Assembly (NCBI RefSeq): GCF_030705305.1
Contig: NZ_JAUZEE010000001.1
Location: 248,001 to 312,000, forward strand
Source of the DNA: Leptothrix discophora
Lineage (GTDB): Bacteria > Pseudomonadota > Gammaproteobacteria > Burkholderiales > Burkholderiaceae_C
Reading direction: 5' to 3'
Length of the DNA: 64,000 bases
The position numbers and the translations under genes are program-made. Below the pieces are notes generated by a model. It saw nothing but the letters and a program-made list of their open reading frames with translations. It searched no databases and was not told where the DNA came from. Positions 43,494-52,103 of the stretch are shown one piece after another; position 1 is the stretch's first letter; every line of letters starts with the position of its first letter.

Positions 43494-44243
43494 ATGAAAG
43501 CACTCGTCCCCGTCAAGCGGGTGGTCGACTACAACGTCAAGGTGCGCGTCAAGAGCGACGGCACGGGCGTGGACATCGCCAACGTCAAGATGAGCATGAA
43601 CCCCTTCGACGAGATCGCGATCGAGGAGGCCGTGCGGCTCAAGGAGAAGGGCGTCGTGACCGAGGTCATCGCCGTGTCCTGCGGTGTCACCCAGTGCCAG
43701 GAGACGCTGCGCACCGCCATGGCCATCGGTGCGGACCGCGCGATCCATGTCGAGACCGATGCCGAGCTGCAGCCGCTGGCCGTGGCCAAGCTGCTCAAGG
43801 CGCTGGTCGACAAGGAACAGCCCGGCCTCGTGATCCTCGGCAAGCAGGCCATCGACGACGACTGCAACCAGACCGGCCAGATGCTGGCGGCGCTGGCCAA
43901 CCTGCCGCAAGCCACCTTCGCCTCGAAGGTCGAGATCGCCGACGGCAAGGCCGTCGTGACGCGCGAGATCGACGGCGGCCTGGAGACGCTGAGCCTGTCG
44001 CTGCCGGCGGTCATCACGACCGACCTGCGCCTGAACGAGCCGCGCTACGTGACGCTGCCCAACATCATGAAGGCCAAGAAGAAGCCGCTGGACAAGGTGA
44101 CGCCGGCCGATCTGGGCGTGGACGTCACGCCGCGCCTGAAGACCTTGAAGGTCGCCGAGCCCGCTGGCCGCAAGGCGGGCATCAAGGTCGCTGATGTCGC
44201 CGCACTCGTCGACAAGCTCAAGAACGAAGCAAAGGTGATCTGA
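43494..44243 (+). CDS. etfB: Electron transfer flavoprotein subunit beta
   Basis: The protein has 249 residues. It pairs with EtfA to carry electrons from acyl-CoA dehydrogenases to ETF-quinone oxidoreductase. The N terminus [19 protein letters not shown] and the AMP/FAD-binding region [19 protein letters not shown] (about residues 115-135) are diagnostic, and [20 protein letters not shown] is also conserved. GGAGAGAG precedes the ATG. The stop is 1 bp from the etfA ATG (TGAGATG), so the two are co-translated. An acyl-CoA dehydrogenase gene follows the pair. Confidence 0.97.
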   Translation: MKALVPVKRVVDYNVKVRVKSDGTGVDIANVKMSMNPFDEIAIEEAVRLKEKGVVTEVIAVSCGVTQCQETLRTAMAIGADRAIHVETDAELQPLAVAKLLKALVDKEQPGLVILGKQAIDDDCNQTGQMLAALANLPQATFASKVEIADGKAVVTREIDGGLETLSLSLPAVITTDLRLNEPRYVTLPNIMKAKKKPLDKVTPADLGVDVTPRLKTLKVAEPAGRKAGIKVADVAALVDKLKNEAKVI

Positions 44244-44244
44244 G

Positions 44245-45174
44245 ATGGCTGTCCTCGTCATTGCCGAACACGACAACAACACCCTCAAGCCCGCGACGCT
44301 GAACGTCGTCTGCGCGGCTGCCAAGCTGGGTGAAGTCCACATCCTCGTGGCTGGCCAGAACGCCGCCGGGGTGGCTCAACAGGCGAGCCAGGTCGTCGGC
44401 GTCAGCAAGGTCATCCACGCCGATGGCGCGAGCCTGGCGCATGGCCTGGCCGAGTCGCTGGCCTCGCAGGTGGTGGGTCTCGCCGGTGGCTACAGCCACA
44501 TCCTGTTCCCCGCCACGGCCGGCGGCAAGAACACCGCGCCGCGCGTGGCCGCGCTGCTGGATGTCGCGCAGATCAGCGACATCACGGCGGTGGTCAGCGC
44601 CGACACCTTCGAGCGCCCGATCTACGCCGGCAACGCGATCGCGACGGTGCAGAGCGCCGATGCGGTGAAGGTGATCACCGTGCGTGGCACCGCCTTCGAC
44701 GCGGCTGCATCGACCGGTGGCAGCGCCGCCATCGAGACCGTCGCCGCAGCGGCCGACTCGTCCACCAGCCGCTACGTCGGCAGCGAGATCGCGAAGAACG
44801 ACCGCCCCGAGCTCACCGCCGCGAAGATCATCGTCAGCGGCGGCCGCGCACTCGGCAGCAGCGACCAGTTCAACGAGGTGCTGACGCCGCTGGCCGACAA
44901 GCTCGGCGCCGCGCTGGGTGCCAGCCGTGCCGCCGTCGATGCGGGCTATGCGCCCAACGACTGGCAGGTCGGCCAGACCGGCAAGATCGTCGCGCCGCAG
45001 CTCTACATCGCGGCCGGCATCTCGGGCGCGATCCAGCACCTGGCGGGCATGAAGGATTCCAAGGTGATCGTCGCGATCAACAAGGATCCGGAGGCGCCGA
45101 TCTTCTCGGTGGCCGACTACGGGCTGGAAGCGGACCTGTTCGCGGCGGTGCCGGAACTGGTCAAGTCGCTCTGA
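44245..45174 (+). CDS. etfA: Electron transfer flavoprotein subunit alpha
   Basis: The protein has 309 residues. The N-terminal domain starts [20 protein letters not shown]. The C-terminal FAD-binding domain contains [54 protein letters not shown] and [18 protein letters not shown], the strongest family signature. It forms the heterodimer with EtfB. A hairpin terminator lies 38 bp downstream, ending the etfBA transcript before the acyl-CoA dehydrogenase gene. Confidence 0.97.
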   Translation: MAVLVIAEHDNNTLKPATLNVVCAAAKLGEVHILVAGQNAAGVAQQASQVVGVSKVIHADGASLAHGLAESLASQVVGLAGGYSHILFPATAGGKNTAPRVAALLDVAQISDITAVVSADTFERPIYAGNAIATVQSADAVKVITVRGTAFDAAASTGGSAAIETVAAAADSSTSRYVGSEIAKNDRPELTAAKIIVSGGRALGSSDQFNEVLTPLADKLGAALGASRAAVDAGYAPNDWQVGQTGKIVAPQLYIAAGISGAIQHLAGMKDSKVIVAINKDPEAPIFSVADYGLEADLFAAVPELVKSL

Positions 45175-45212
45175 ACGCGCGGCATTGAAGGACCTGTCCT
45201 GAGCCGTCTGCA

Positions 45213-45245
45213 AGGGGCGCCCAACGGCAGCGTTGCGGCGCCCCT
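45213..45245 (+). terminator. Hairpin terminator of etfBA
   Basis: AGGGGCGCC with GGCGCCCCT make a 9-bp stem, extended inside by CAACG/CGTTG around GCAG with one bulged C. GTCTTGTCC follows; the T tract is weak. Confidence 0.7.
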
Positions 45246-45353
45246 GTCTTGTCCGGGTCACGTCAGGCGACTGCACGAGCCTCGCCGCTTCCCGACACCC
45301 CTGTCCCGATGTCCCCTTTCCGTTTCAACACCACACGCACCGGAGACCGTGCC

Positions 45354-47144
45354 ATGACCTACCGCGCCCCCGTCAAGGATTTCCTGTTCGGACTGAAGGA
45401 GCTCGCCGGCCTCGAGCAGCTGACGCAGATCCCCGCGTTCGAGGAGGCCGGCCTGGAGACGGCGGCGGCCGTGCTGGAGGAATGTGCGCGGCTCAACGAG
45501 AACGTCGTCGCGCCCCTGAACTGGGAAGGGGACAAGAACCCCTCGTCCTGGAAGGATGGCCAGGTCACGACCACGCCCGGTTTCAAGGACGCCTTTCGCC
45601 AGTTCGCCGAGGGTGGCTGGCAAGGCCTGCAGCATCCGCCCGAGTTCGGTGGCCAGGGCCTGCCCAAGGCGATCGGTGCGGCCTGCATCGAGATGCTCAA
45701 CAGCGCCAACCTCAGCTTCGCGCTGTGCCCGCTGCTGACCGATGGCGCGATCGAGGCGCTGCTGACCGCGGGCACCGACGAGCAGAAGTCGACCTACATC
45801 CCGCCGATGATCGAGGGCCGCTGGACCGGCACGATGAACCTCACCGAGCCGCAGGCCGGCTCCGACCTCGCGGCGGTGCGCAGCCGCGCCGAACCACAGG
45901 CGGACGGGTCCTACAAGATCTTCGGCACCAAGATCTTCATCACCTACGGCGAGCACGACATGGCCGAGAACATCGTCCACCTCGTGCTGGCGCGGGTGGT
46001 CGGCGCGCCCGAGGGCGTCAAGGGCATCAGCCTGTTCATCGTGCCGAAGTTCCTGGTCCATGCCGATGGCAGCCTGGGCGCGCGCAACGACGTGCACTGC
46101 GTGTCCATCGAGCACAAGATGGGCATCAAGGCCAGCCCAACCGCGGTGCTTCAGTACGGCGACCACGGCGGCGCGGTCGGCTACCTGGTCGGCCAGGAGA
46201 ACCGCGGCCTGGAGTACATGTTCATCATGATGAACGCGGCCCGCTACGCGGTCGGCATCCAGGGTATCGCGGTGGCCGACCGGGCCTACCAGAAGGCCGT
46301 GCAGTACGCCCGTGACCGCGTGCAGTCGCGCCCGGTGGACGGCTCGCTGCCGACGGCCGGCGCGATCATCCACCACCCCGACGTGCGCCGCATGCTGATG
46401 ACGATGCGCTCGCTCAGCGAGGGCTGCCGCGCGCTCGCGTTGGTCGCCGGCGCCGCCTACGACGCCGCGCACCACCACCCGGACGCCGACACCCGCCGCG
46501 TCAACCAGGCCTTCTATGAATTCATGGTGCCGCTGATCAAGGGCTACAGCACCGAGATGAGCCTGGAGGTCACCAGCCTGGGCGTGCAGGTTCACGGTGG
46601 CATGGGCTTCATCGAGGAGACCGGCGCGGCGCAGTTCTACCGCGACGCCAAGATCCTGACGATCTACGAAGGCACGACCGCCATCCAGGCCAATGACCTG
46701 ATCGGCCGCAAGACGGCCCGCGATGGCGGTCAGACCGCCAAGGCCATCGCCGGCCAGATCGAGCTGACCGAGGCCGCGCTCGCCGCCCATTCGAGCGTCG
46801 CCGCGCAGACCTACGCACGTCGCCTGAAGGCCGCCCGCGAGGCCTTCATCGAGGTGGTCGACTTCGTCGCCGGCCGCACCAAGGCCCATCCGAACGAGGT
46901 CTTCGCCGGTTCGGTGACCTACCTGATGCTGGCCGGCAACCTGATGGCCGGTTGGCAGATGGGCCGTGCGCTGCTGGCCGCCGAGGACGCCATCAACGAG
47001 GGCGACGACGTGCCCTTCATGCAGGCCAAGATCGCGACCGCGCGCTTCTATTGCGACCACATCCTGACGCGTGTGCCGGGCCAGCGCGACAGCGTGCTCG
47101 AAGGCGGCGAGTCGGTCTGCGCGCTGGCGCTGGAGGCCTTCTGA
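45354..47144 (+). CDS. Acyl-CoA dehydrogenase (DmdC/AidB-like, with C-terminal extension)
   Basis: The protein has 596 residues from the ATG at 45354, which has GGAG 8 nt upstream. It is longer than the classic 380-residue enzymes, carrying the extra C-terminal domain found in the large family that includes methylmercaptopropionyl-CoA dehydrogenase. Conserved parts are GTMNLTEPQAGSDLAAVRS (FAD/substrate loop), FGTKIFITYGEHD, NAARYAVGIQGIA and the catalytic-base region GMGFIEETGAAQFYRDAKI with YEGTTAIQANDLIGRK. It should pass electrons to the ETF encoded upstream. The substrate is unknown; a fatty or branched acyl-CoA is likely. It overlaps the next gene by 1 bp. Confidence 0.93.
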   Translation: MTYRAPVKDFLFGLKELAGLEQLTQIPAFEEAGLETAAAVLEECARLNENVVAPLNWEGDKNPSSWKDGQVTTTPGFKDAFRQFAEGGWQGLQHPPEFGGQGLPKAIGAACIEMLNSANLSFALCPLLTDGAIEALLTAGTDEQKSTYIPPMIEGRWTGTMNLTEPQAGSDLAAVRSRAEPQADGSYKIFGTKIFITYGEHDMAENIVHLVLARVVGAPEGVKGISLFIVPKFLVHADGSLGARNDVHCVSIEHKMGIKASPTAVLQYGDHGGAVGYLVGQENRGLEYMFIMMNAARYAVGIQGIAVADRAYQKAVQYARDRVQSRPVDGSLPTAGAIIHHPDVRRMLMTMRSLSEGCRALALVAGAAYDAAHHHPDADTRRVNQAFYEFMVPLIKGYSTEMSLEVTSLGVQVHGGMGFIEETGAAQFYRDAKILTIYEGTTAIQANDLIGRKTARDGGQTAKAIAGQIELTEAALAAHSSVAAQTYARRLKAAREAFIEVVDFVAGRTKAHPNEVFAGSVTYLMLAGNLMAGWQMGRALLAAEDAINEGDDVPFMQAKIATARFYCDHILTRVPGQRDSVLEGGESVCALALEAF

Positions 47145-48115
47145 TGTCGCTGCCTCCGATCTTCGACACGCTGAGGCTGCCGGTCATCGGCTCGCCGCTG
47201 TTCATCATCAGCAACCCCAAGCTGGTGATCGCGCAATGCCAGGCCGGCATCGTCGGCTCCATGCCGGCGCTGAACGCCCGGCCGGCCTCGCAGCTCGACG
47301 AGTGGCTGGCCGAGATCACCGAAACGCTGGCAGCCTGGGATGCGGCGCATCCGGATCAGCCGTCCGCGCCCTACGCGATCAACCAGATCGTTCACAAGAG
47401 CAACGACCGGCTGGAACACGACCTTGAGGTCTGCGCCCGCTACAAGGTGCCGCTGGTCATCACCAGCCTGGGCGCGCGCGAGGACGTCAACCATGCGGTG
47501 CATGCCTGGGGCGGGCTGGTGATGCACGACATCATCAACAACGCGTTCGCCCACAAGGCGATCGACAAGGGCGCCGACGGCCTGATCGCGGTGGCCGCCG
47601 GTGCCGGTGGCCACGCCGGCACCAAGAGCCCGTTCGCGCTGATCCAGGAGATCCGCCAGTGGTTCGACGGCCCGCTGGCGCTGTCAGGCTCGATCGCCAG
47701 TGGCGGCGCGGTGCTCGCCGCGCAGGCCATGGGCGCGGACCTCGCCTACATCGGCTCGGCCTTCATCGCCACCGACGAGGCCCGCGCCAGCGACGCCTAC
47801 AAGCAGTGCATCGTCGAGTCGAACAGCGACGACATCGTCTACAGCAACCTGTTCACCGGCGTACACGGCAACTACCTGAAGCCGTCGATCCGGGCCGCCG
47901 GCATGGATCCGGACGCGCTGCCCGAGGCCGACCCGAGCAAGATGAACTTCGGCGCTGCCGGGGCCGATGCCAAGAAGGCCTGGAAGGACATCTGGGGTTG
48001 CGGCCAGGGCATCGGCGCGGTCGACCGCATCGCGCCCGCCGGCGAACTGGTGCGGCGCCTGTCCGATGAATACGAGCTGGCGCGACGTCGCCTCTGCCTC
48101 GGTCCGGCGGCCTGA
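47144..48115 (+). CDS. Nitronate monooxygenase family protein (2-nitropropane dioxygenase-like)
   Basis: The protein has 323 residues from the ATG overlapping the preceding stop (TGATG). The FMN-binding TIM-barrel family is recognised by LRLPVIGSPLFIISNPKLV at the start, DGLIAVAAGAGGHAGTKSP (phosphate-binding GGHAG, about residue 155) and LSGSIASGGAVLAAQAMGADLAYIG (about residues 185-205). Members oxidise nitronates or act as enoyl reductases; the actual substrate is unclear. Translational coupling to the acyl-CoA dehydrogenase suggests a linked step in lipid or branched-acid catabolism. Confidence 0.9.
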   Translation: MSLPPIFDTLRLPVIGSPLFIISNPKLVIAQCQAGIVGSMPALNARPASQLDEWLAEITETLAAWDAAHPDQPSAPYAINQIVHKSNDRLEHDLEVCARYKVPLVITSLGAREDVNHAVHAWGGLVMHDIINNAFAHKAIDKGADGLIAVAAGAGGHAGTKSPFALIQEIRQWFDGPLALSGSIASGGAVLAAQAMGADLAYIGSAFIATDEARASDAYKQCIVESNSDDIVYSNLFTGVHGNYLKPSIRAAGMDPDALPEADPSKMNFGAAGADAKKAWKDIWGCGQGIGAVDRIAPAGELVRRLSDEYELARRRLCLGPAA

Positions 48116-48147
48116 TGTTTGGGTGGAAGGCCGGGCCGGCGACGGGC

Positions 48148-48402
48148 TCAGCGCCGGTCGCCGCCAGCCTTCTGCTTGTCCAGGTCCTCGTCCAGCCCTT
48201 CACCCGCGTCACGGTAGGCGCGCCAGTGGTCCATGGCGCTGCGCGTGAGCCGCGTCTGCCGGGTGAACACCGGGCAGGCCTTGCAGATCCACAGGTGCAC
48301 CCGCACGCCCACCCGTTCGCCAAGCGACAGGGTGCGTTCCTCGCCTTCGAGGACAAGGCGGGTGACATCTCGGCAGCTGAGCATCGGTCGCATGGGGGTC
48401 AT
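48148..48402 (-). CDS. Anti-sigma factor with ZAS-type zinc-finger (zf-HC2)
   Basis: The protein has 84 residues. The ATG at 48402 overlaps the stop of the sigma factor gene (ATGA), which supports this start. LSCRDVTRLVLEGEERTLS followed by HLWICKACPVF gives the HxxxCxxC zinc-binding core of anti-sigma factors, with the upstream Cys as a likely fourth ligand. There is no membrane segment, so it would be a soluble, redox- or zinc-responsive partner like ChrR/RsrA. Its partner is the sigma factor just upstream. It is convergent with the nitronate monooxygenase gene. Confidence 0.85.
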   Translation of the reverse strand: MTPMRPMLSCRDVTRLVLEGEERTLSLGERVGVRVHLWICKACPVFTRQTRLTRSAMDHWRAYRDAGEGLDEDLDKQKAGGDRR

Positions 48403-48959
48403 CGTCCAGGACTGGGGGGAGAGAACCAGTGGGTCTGCAGGCATGCGCGCAGCCTCAGCTTGGCGCGGTGCAGCAGCACGAACAGGTTGGTCGAGCTGAT
48501 GCCCAGTTGCTGACAGACCTCGTCGGTTTCCAGGCCCAGCCACTCCCGCATCATGAAGACCTGCCCTTGCTGGCCGGGCAGGTGGTCGACACAGGCGTCC
48601 AGCACGGTGATGAACTGGCGCTGGCCGAGCGTCGCCTCCGGGTTGCCCCATTCGGCCGGGGCCTCGCGCCAGTGGCCGTCCGGCTTGAAGAGCAGGTCGT
48701 CGAGGTCCTCGTCGTCCTCGCGCGTGCTGGAGATCTCGCGGCCGTGGCGGCGGATCTGGTCGATCAGCTTGTGCTTGAGGATGCCGATCAGCCAGGTCTT
48801 GAGCTGACTCTGGCCGCCGAAGGACTGGGGCTTCTCCAGCGCCACGATCAGCGTCTCGGACACCGCATCTTCGGCCCAGGCCTCGTTGCGCAGCTGCTTG
48901 CGGGCATAGCGCATCAGCGGTTCACGCAGGGCTTGCAGCTGGTTCGCGAGATCGGTCAT
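48399..48959 (-). CDS. ECF-type RNA polymerase sigma factor
   Basis: The protein has 186 residues. Region 2 spans about residues 12-70 (MRYARKQLRNEAWAEDAVSE to LIGILKHKLIDQIRR), an acidic linker EDDEDLDDLLF follows, and region 4 covers about 120-175 (CVDHLPGQQGQVFMMREWLG, then VCQQLGISSTNLFVLLHRAK). It would direct a stress regulon, released when the coupled ZAS anti-sigma factor loses its grip, for example on oxidation. The target promoters cannot be read here. It is divergent from the ABC operon, with 139 bp between starts. Confidence 0.92.
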   Translation of the reverse strand: MTDLANQLQALREPLMRYARKQLRNEAWAEDAVSETLIVALEKPQSFGGQSQLKTWLIGILKHKLIDQIRRHGREISSTREDDEDLDDLLFKPDGHWREAPAEWGNPEATLGQRQFITVLDACVDHLPGQQGQVFMMREWLGLETDEVCQQLGISSTNLFVLLHRAKLRLRACLQTHWFSPPSPGR

Positions 48960-49098
48960 GGGGGCGTCTGGAGCGGAGGGCGGGCGCAGTGTAAGGACAG
49001 GGCATGACGTGCGACGAAGCGGTTCGCGGCATCGGCCCGGGCCCCGGCTCAGTCGTGTCCGCTGGCATCATTCTTACTGCCCTTCCGGAGATCCGCGC

Positions 49099-51420
49099 AT
49101 GACCTGTCCCGACCCTGCTGCCACCACGCGACGCACCCACCTGCGATGGCTGGGCCTCGGCGCCGCCGCGACGCTGGGCCTGGACGTCCGCGCACAGGAC
49201 GCGGCCTGGGCGCGCACCGAGGCCCAGGCCCGCGGCCAGACCGTCTACTTCAATGCCTGGGCCGGCAGCGAGCCGATCAACGCCTACATCCAGTGGGCCG
49301 CCGGCGAGCTGCAGCGTCGCCACGGCATCAAGCTCGAGCACGTGCGCATCACCGACGCGGCGGAGGTGGTCCAGCGCGTGCGTGCCGAACAGCGTGCCGG
49401 CCGCAGCGACGGCTCGGTCGACCTGCTGTGGATCAACGGCGAGAACTTCCATGCGATGAAGCGCGACCGCCTGCTGCTCGCGCCCTGGGCCGAGCGCCTG
49501 CCGTCCTATGCCGGCGTCGACACCCAGGGCAAGCCGACCACGCGCAGCGACTTCGGCGAGCCGGTCGACGGCCTGGAAGCGCCCTGGGGCATGGCCCAGC
49601 TGACGTTCTACGGCGATGCGCCACGGCTGGGCGGTGCGCCGCCGCGCAGCCTGGCCGCGCTGCTCGATTGGGCCCGTCGCCATCCGGGCCGCTTCAGCTA
49701 CCCACGCCCGCCGCAGTTCCACGGCACGACCTTCCTGAAGCAGGTGCTGCTGGAGGCGCTGCTGCTGCTCGCGCTGGTGCCGTGGCCGCTGGCGCAGGCG
49801 CTGGCGGAGGCTGTCCGGCAGGGTGTCGACCCGGCCGGCTGGCAGGCCTTGGCGGCCGATCCGCAGACCTTGCCGGCCTGGCGCCTGTCGGTCCAGACTG
49901 CCCTGCTCAGCAGCACGCTGGCCCTGCTGGCAACGCTGTGGATCGGCAGCGCCTGGCAGGCCGACGCGCTGGCCGGCACGCCGCGTTGGCAGCGGCGGGT
50001 GCGGGGCTGGGGCGCCATGCTGGCGATGCCGCATGCCGCCGCCGCGATCGGCCTGCTGTGGCTGCTGATGCCCTCGGGCTGGCTGGTCCGGCTGGCGGCA
50101 CTGGCGGTGCCTGGCCCGGGTTGGGACGCGCCGCCCGAGCTGGTGCTGGCCAACGATCCACAGGGCCATGCGCTGGTGCTGGCGCTGGTCGTCAAGGAAC
50201 TGCCCTTCCTGCTGTGGATGCTGGCGGCCGACTGGGCCCGGCCGGAGCTGGCCCAGCGCCTGTCGCAGCAGCTGGTGGTGGGCCGCAGCCTGGGCTGGCC
50301 GGCCCGCAGCCTGGCCTGGCGACTGCTGTGGCCGCAGATGCTGGCACGGCTGCGCTGGCCCTTGCTGGCCGTGCTGGCCTATGGCCTGACCGTCGTCGAC
50401 ATGGCCTTGTTGCTCGGCCCCGGCAATCCGCCGACGCTGGCGGTGCTGGCCTGGGACGGGCTGCGCGATGCCGACCCGTCGCGCCAGTCGCAGGCCGTCG
50501 CCGCCGCCTGGCTGCTGACCGTCACGCTGCTGCTGCTGGCGGTGGCGGGTCGTGCGGCGATGGGGTGGGTGTCGAACCGGCTGGCCGAGTCGCTGCGGGA
50601 CGGCCCGCCCCTTTCCTCGACCTTGCGCCGCCCCGATGGGCCGGGACGGCTCGCACGCGGCGCACTGACGAGCTTGGGCGGGCTCTATGCCGTCCTGTGG
50701 CTGGTGCTGGCGATCGGCTCGGTCAGCGCAAGCTGGCGCTACCCGGCGCTGTGGCCACAGGCGCTGACCGGGCAAGCCTGGCAACAGGCCGTGCTGGACG
50801 GCGGCGTGCTGCGCGACAGCGTGCTGCTGGCGGCCGCCACGGCGCTGCTGTCGCTGGCGACGGTGATCGCCTGGCTGCAACTCGCGCCGCCGACCTGGGA
50901 CCGCTGGGCCATCGGCCTGAGCAGCACGACGCTGGTGCTGCCCACGTTGCTGCTGCTGGCCGGCCTCTACCCCTGGTTCCTGGTCTGGCGGCTCGACGGC
51001 GGCTGGCCCGGCCTGGTCTGGGTCCATGGCCTGATGGCCTTGCCCTATGTCGCGGTCGCGCTGCAGCCGTCCTGGCGCGCGCTCGATCCGCGCTACCTGG
51101 CGACCGCACGAACGCTCGGGCTCACGCCGTGGCGCCAGCTCTGGTCGGTGCGGCGGCCCATGCTGGCCGCGCCGATCGCATCGGCGCTGGCGGTCGGCTG
51201 GGCGGTCAGCCTGGGCCAGTTCCTGCCGACGCTGTTCATCGGCGCGGGCCGGCACCGCACGCTGACGACCGAGGCCGTCACGTTGGCCGCCGGCGGCCAG
51301 CGCCATGCGGCGGCGGCCTTCGCGCTGCTGCAGGCGCTGCTGCCGCTGGCCGGTTTCCTGCTGGCCAGCAGGGTCGGCCGATCGGGCCGCGCCGCGTCCT
51401 CCGGGAGGCTCGCCCGATGA
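49099..51420 (+). CDS. Fused YnjB-like binding protein (N-terminal half) and YnjC-like ABC permease
   Basis: The protein has 773 residues from the ATG at 49099, with GGAG upstream. Residues 1-30 are a Tat-like signal (RRTHLRWLGLGAAATL). Residues about 35-220 match the first lobe of a YnjB-type substrate-binding protein (VYFNAWAGSEPINAYIQWAA, VDLLWINGENFHAM, FSYPRPPQFHGTTFLKQVL). At about residue 221 it runs without a stop into a hydrophobic double permease of about 550 residues, whose two halves each end in a coupling helix (SLGWPARSLAWRLLWPQML; TLGLTPWRQLWSVRRPML). YnjB is about 390 and YnjC about 510 residues in E. coli, so the C-terminal lobe of the binding protein is absent. The ATPase gene follows with ATGA overlap. 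Whether the fused product imports anything is doubtful; the transported compound is unknown. Confidence 0.85.
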   Translation: MTCPDPAATTRRTHLRWLGLGAAATLGLDVRAQDAAWARTEAQARGQTVYFNAWAGSEPINAYIQWAAGELQRRHGIKLEHVRITDAAEVVQRVRAEQRAGRSDGSVDLLWINGENFHAMKRDRLLLAPWAERLPSYAGVDTQGKPTTRSDFGEPVDGLEAPWGMAQLTFYGDAPRLGGAPPRSLAALLDWARRHPGRFSYPRPPQFHGTTFLKQVLLEALLLLALVPWPLAQALAEAVRQGVDPAGWQALAADPQTLPAWRLSVQTALLSSTLALLATLWIGSAWQADALAGTPRWQRRVRGWGAMLAMPHAAAAIGLLWLLMPSGWLVRLAALAVPGPGWDAPPELVLANDPQGHALVLALVVKELPFLLWMLAADWARPELAQRLSQQLVVGRSLGWPARSLAWRLLWPQMLARLRWPLLAVLAYGLTVVDMALLLGPGNPPTLAVLAWDGLRDADPSRQSQAVAAAWLLTVTLLLLAVAGRAAMGWVSNRLAESLRDGPPLSSTLRRPDGPGRLARGALTSLGGLYAVLWLVLAIGSVSASWRYPALWPQALTGQAWQQAVLDGGVLRDSVLLAAATALLSLATVIAWLQLAPPTWDRWAIGLSSTTLVLPTLLLLAGLYPWFLVWRLDGGWPGLVWVHGLMALPYVAVALQPSWRALDPRYLATARTLGLTPWRQLWSVRRPMLAAPIASALAVGWAVSLGQFLPTLFIGAGRHRTLTTEAVTLAAGGQRHAAAAFALLQALLPLAGFLLASRVGRSGRAASSGRLAR

Positions 51421-52103
51421 GCCACCCCGACCGCGCGCCGCAACCTCGTGGCCTGGTCCTGCGCGACCTGCGCCTGACCCTGTCCGGCCGGCCGCTGCTC
51501 GCCCCGATCGATGCCGACGTCGGCCCCGGCGAGGTGCTGGCGCTGACCGGTCCGAGCGGCTGCGGCAAGAGCTCGTTGCTGCTGGGCCTGGCTGGCGTGC
51601 TGTCGCTGCCGCTGCGCCTGACCGGCCTGGCCACGCTGGGCGGCGTCGACCTGGCCGGCCTGCCGGCCGAGTCGCGCCGGCTCGGCCTGATGTTCCAGGA
51701 CGACCTGCTGCTGCCGCACCTTGATGTCGCCGGCAACCTGCTGTTCGGGATGCCCGCCGGCGGGACGCGGCGCGAGCGGCTGGGCCGGGTCGACGCGGCG
51801 CTGGAGCGGGCGGGCCTGGGCGGCTGCGCCTCGCGCCGGCCGGAGCAGCTGTCGGGCGGCCAGCGCCAACGGGTCGCATTGCTGCGGGCCTTGTTGTCCG
51901 AGCCGCGTGCGCTGTTGCTGGACGAGCCGTTCTCGCGCCTGGACGCGACGCTGCGCGCCAGCTTCCGCGCCTGGGTCTGGGCAACGCTGGCCGAGCGCGG
52001 CCTGCCGGCGCTGCTGGTCACGCACGACCTCGACGACCTGCCGCCGGGCGCTCGCCGGATCGACTTGCAGAGCGCGCCGGAGGAGGGCGCCGACCATGCT
52101 TGA
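51417..52103 (+). CDS. ABC transporter ATP-binding protein (YnjD-like)
   Basis: The protein has 228 residues from the ATG overlapping the preceding stop, with GGGAGG upstream. Walker A LTGPSGCGKSSLLLGL is near residue 45, the Q loop is LMFQDDLLLPHL, the signature LSGGQRQRVALLRAL near 145, Walker B ALLLDEPFSRLDATL, and the switch His in LLVTHDLDDL. All are intact, so the ATPase should work. It belongs with the fused permease upstream and overlaps the phosphatidyltransferase gene by 8 bp. Confidence 0.95.
   Translation: MSHPDRAPQPRGLVLRDLRLTLSGRPLLAPIDADVGPGEVLALTGPSGCGKSSLLLGLAGVLSLPLRLTGLATLGGVDLAGLPAESRRLGLMFQDDLLLPHLDVAGNLLFGMPAGGTRRERLGRVDAALERAGLGGCASRRPEQLSGGQRQRVALLRALLSEPRALLLDEPFSRLDATLRASFRAWVWATLAERGLPALLVTHDLDDLPPGARRIDLQSAPEEGADHA

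Noticed and set aside
49700-49800. A sequencing frameshift as the cause of the binding-protein/permease join
   Set aside because: The whole SBP part and the whole permease part are in the same frame without disturbance; a missing segment is needed, not a one-base error.
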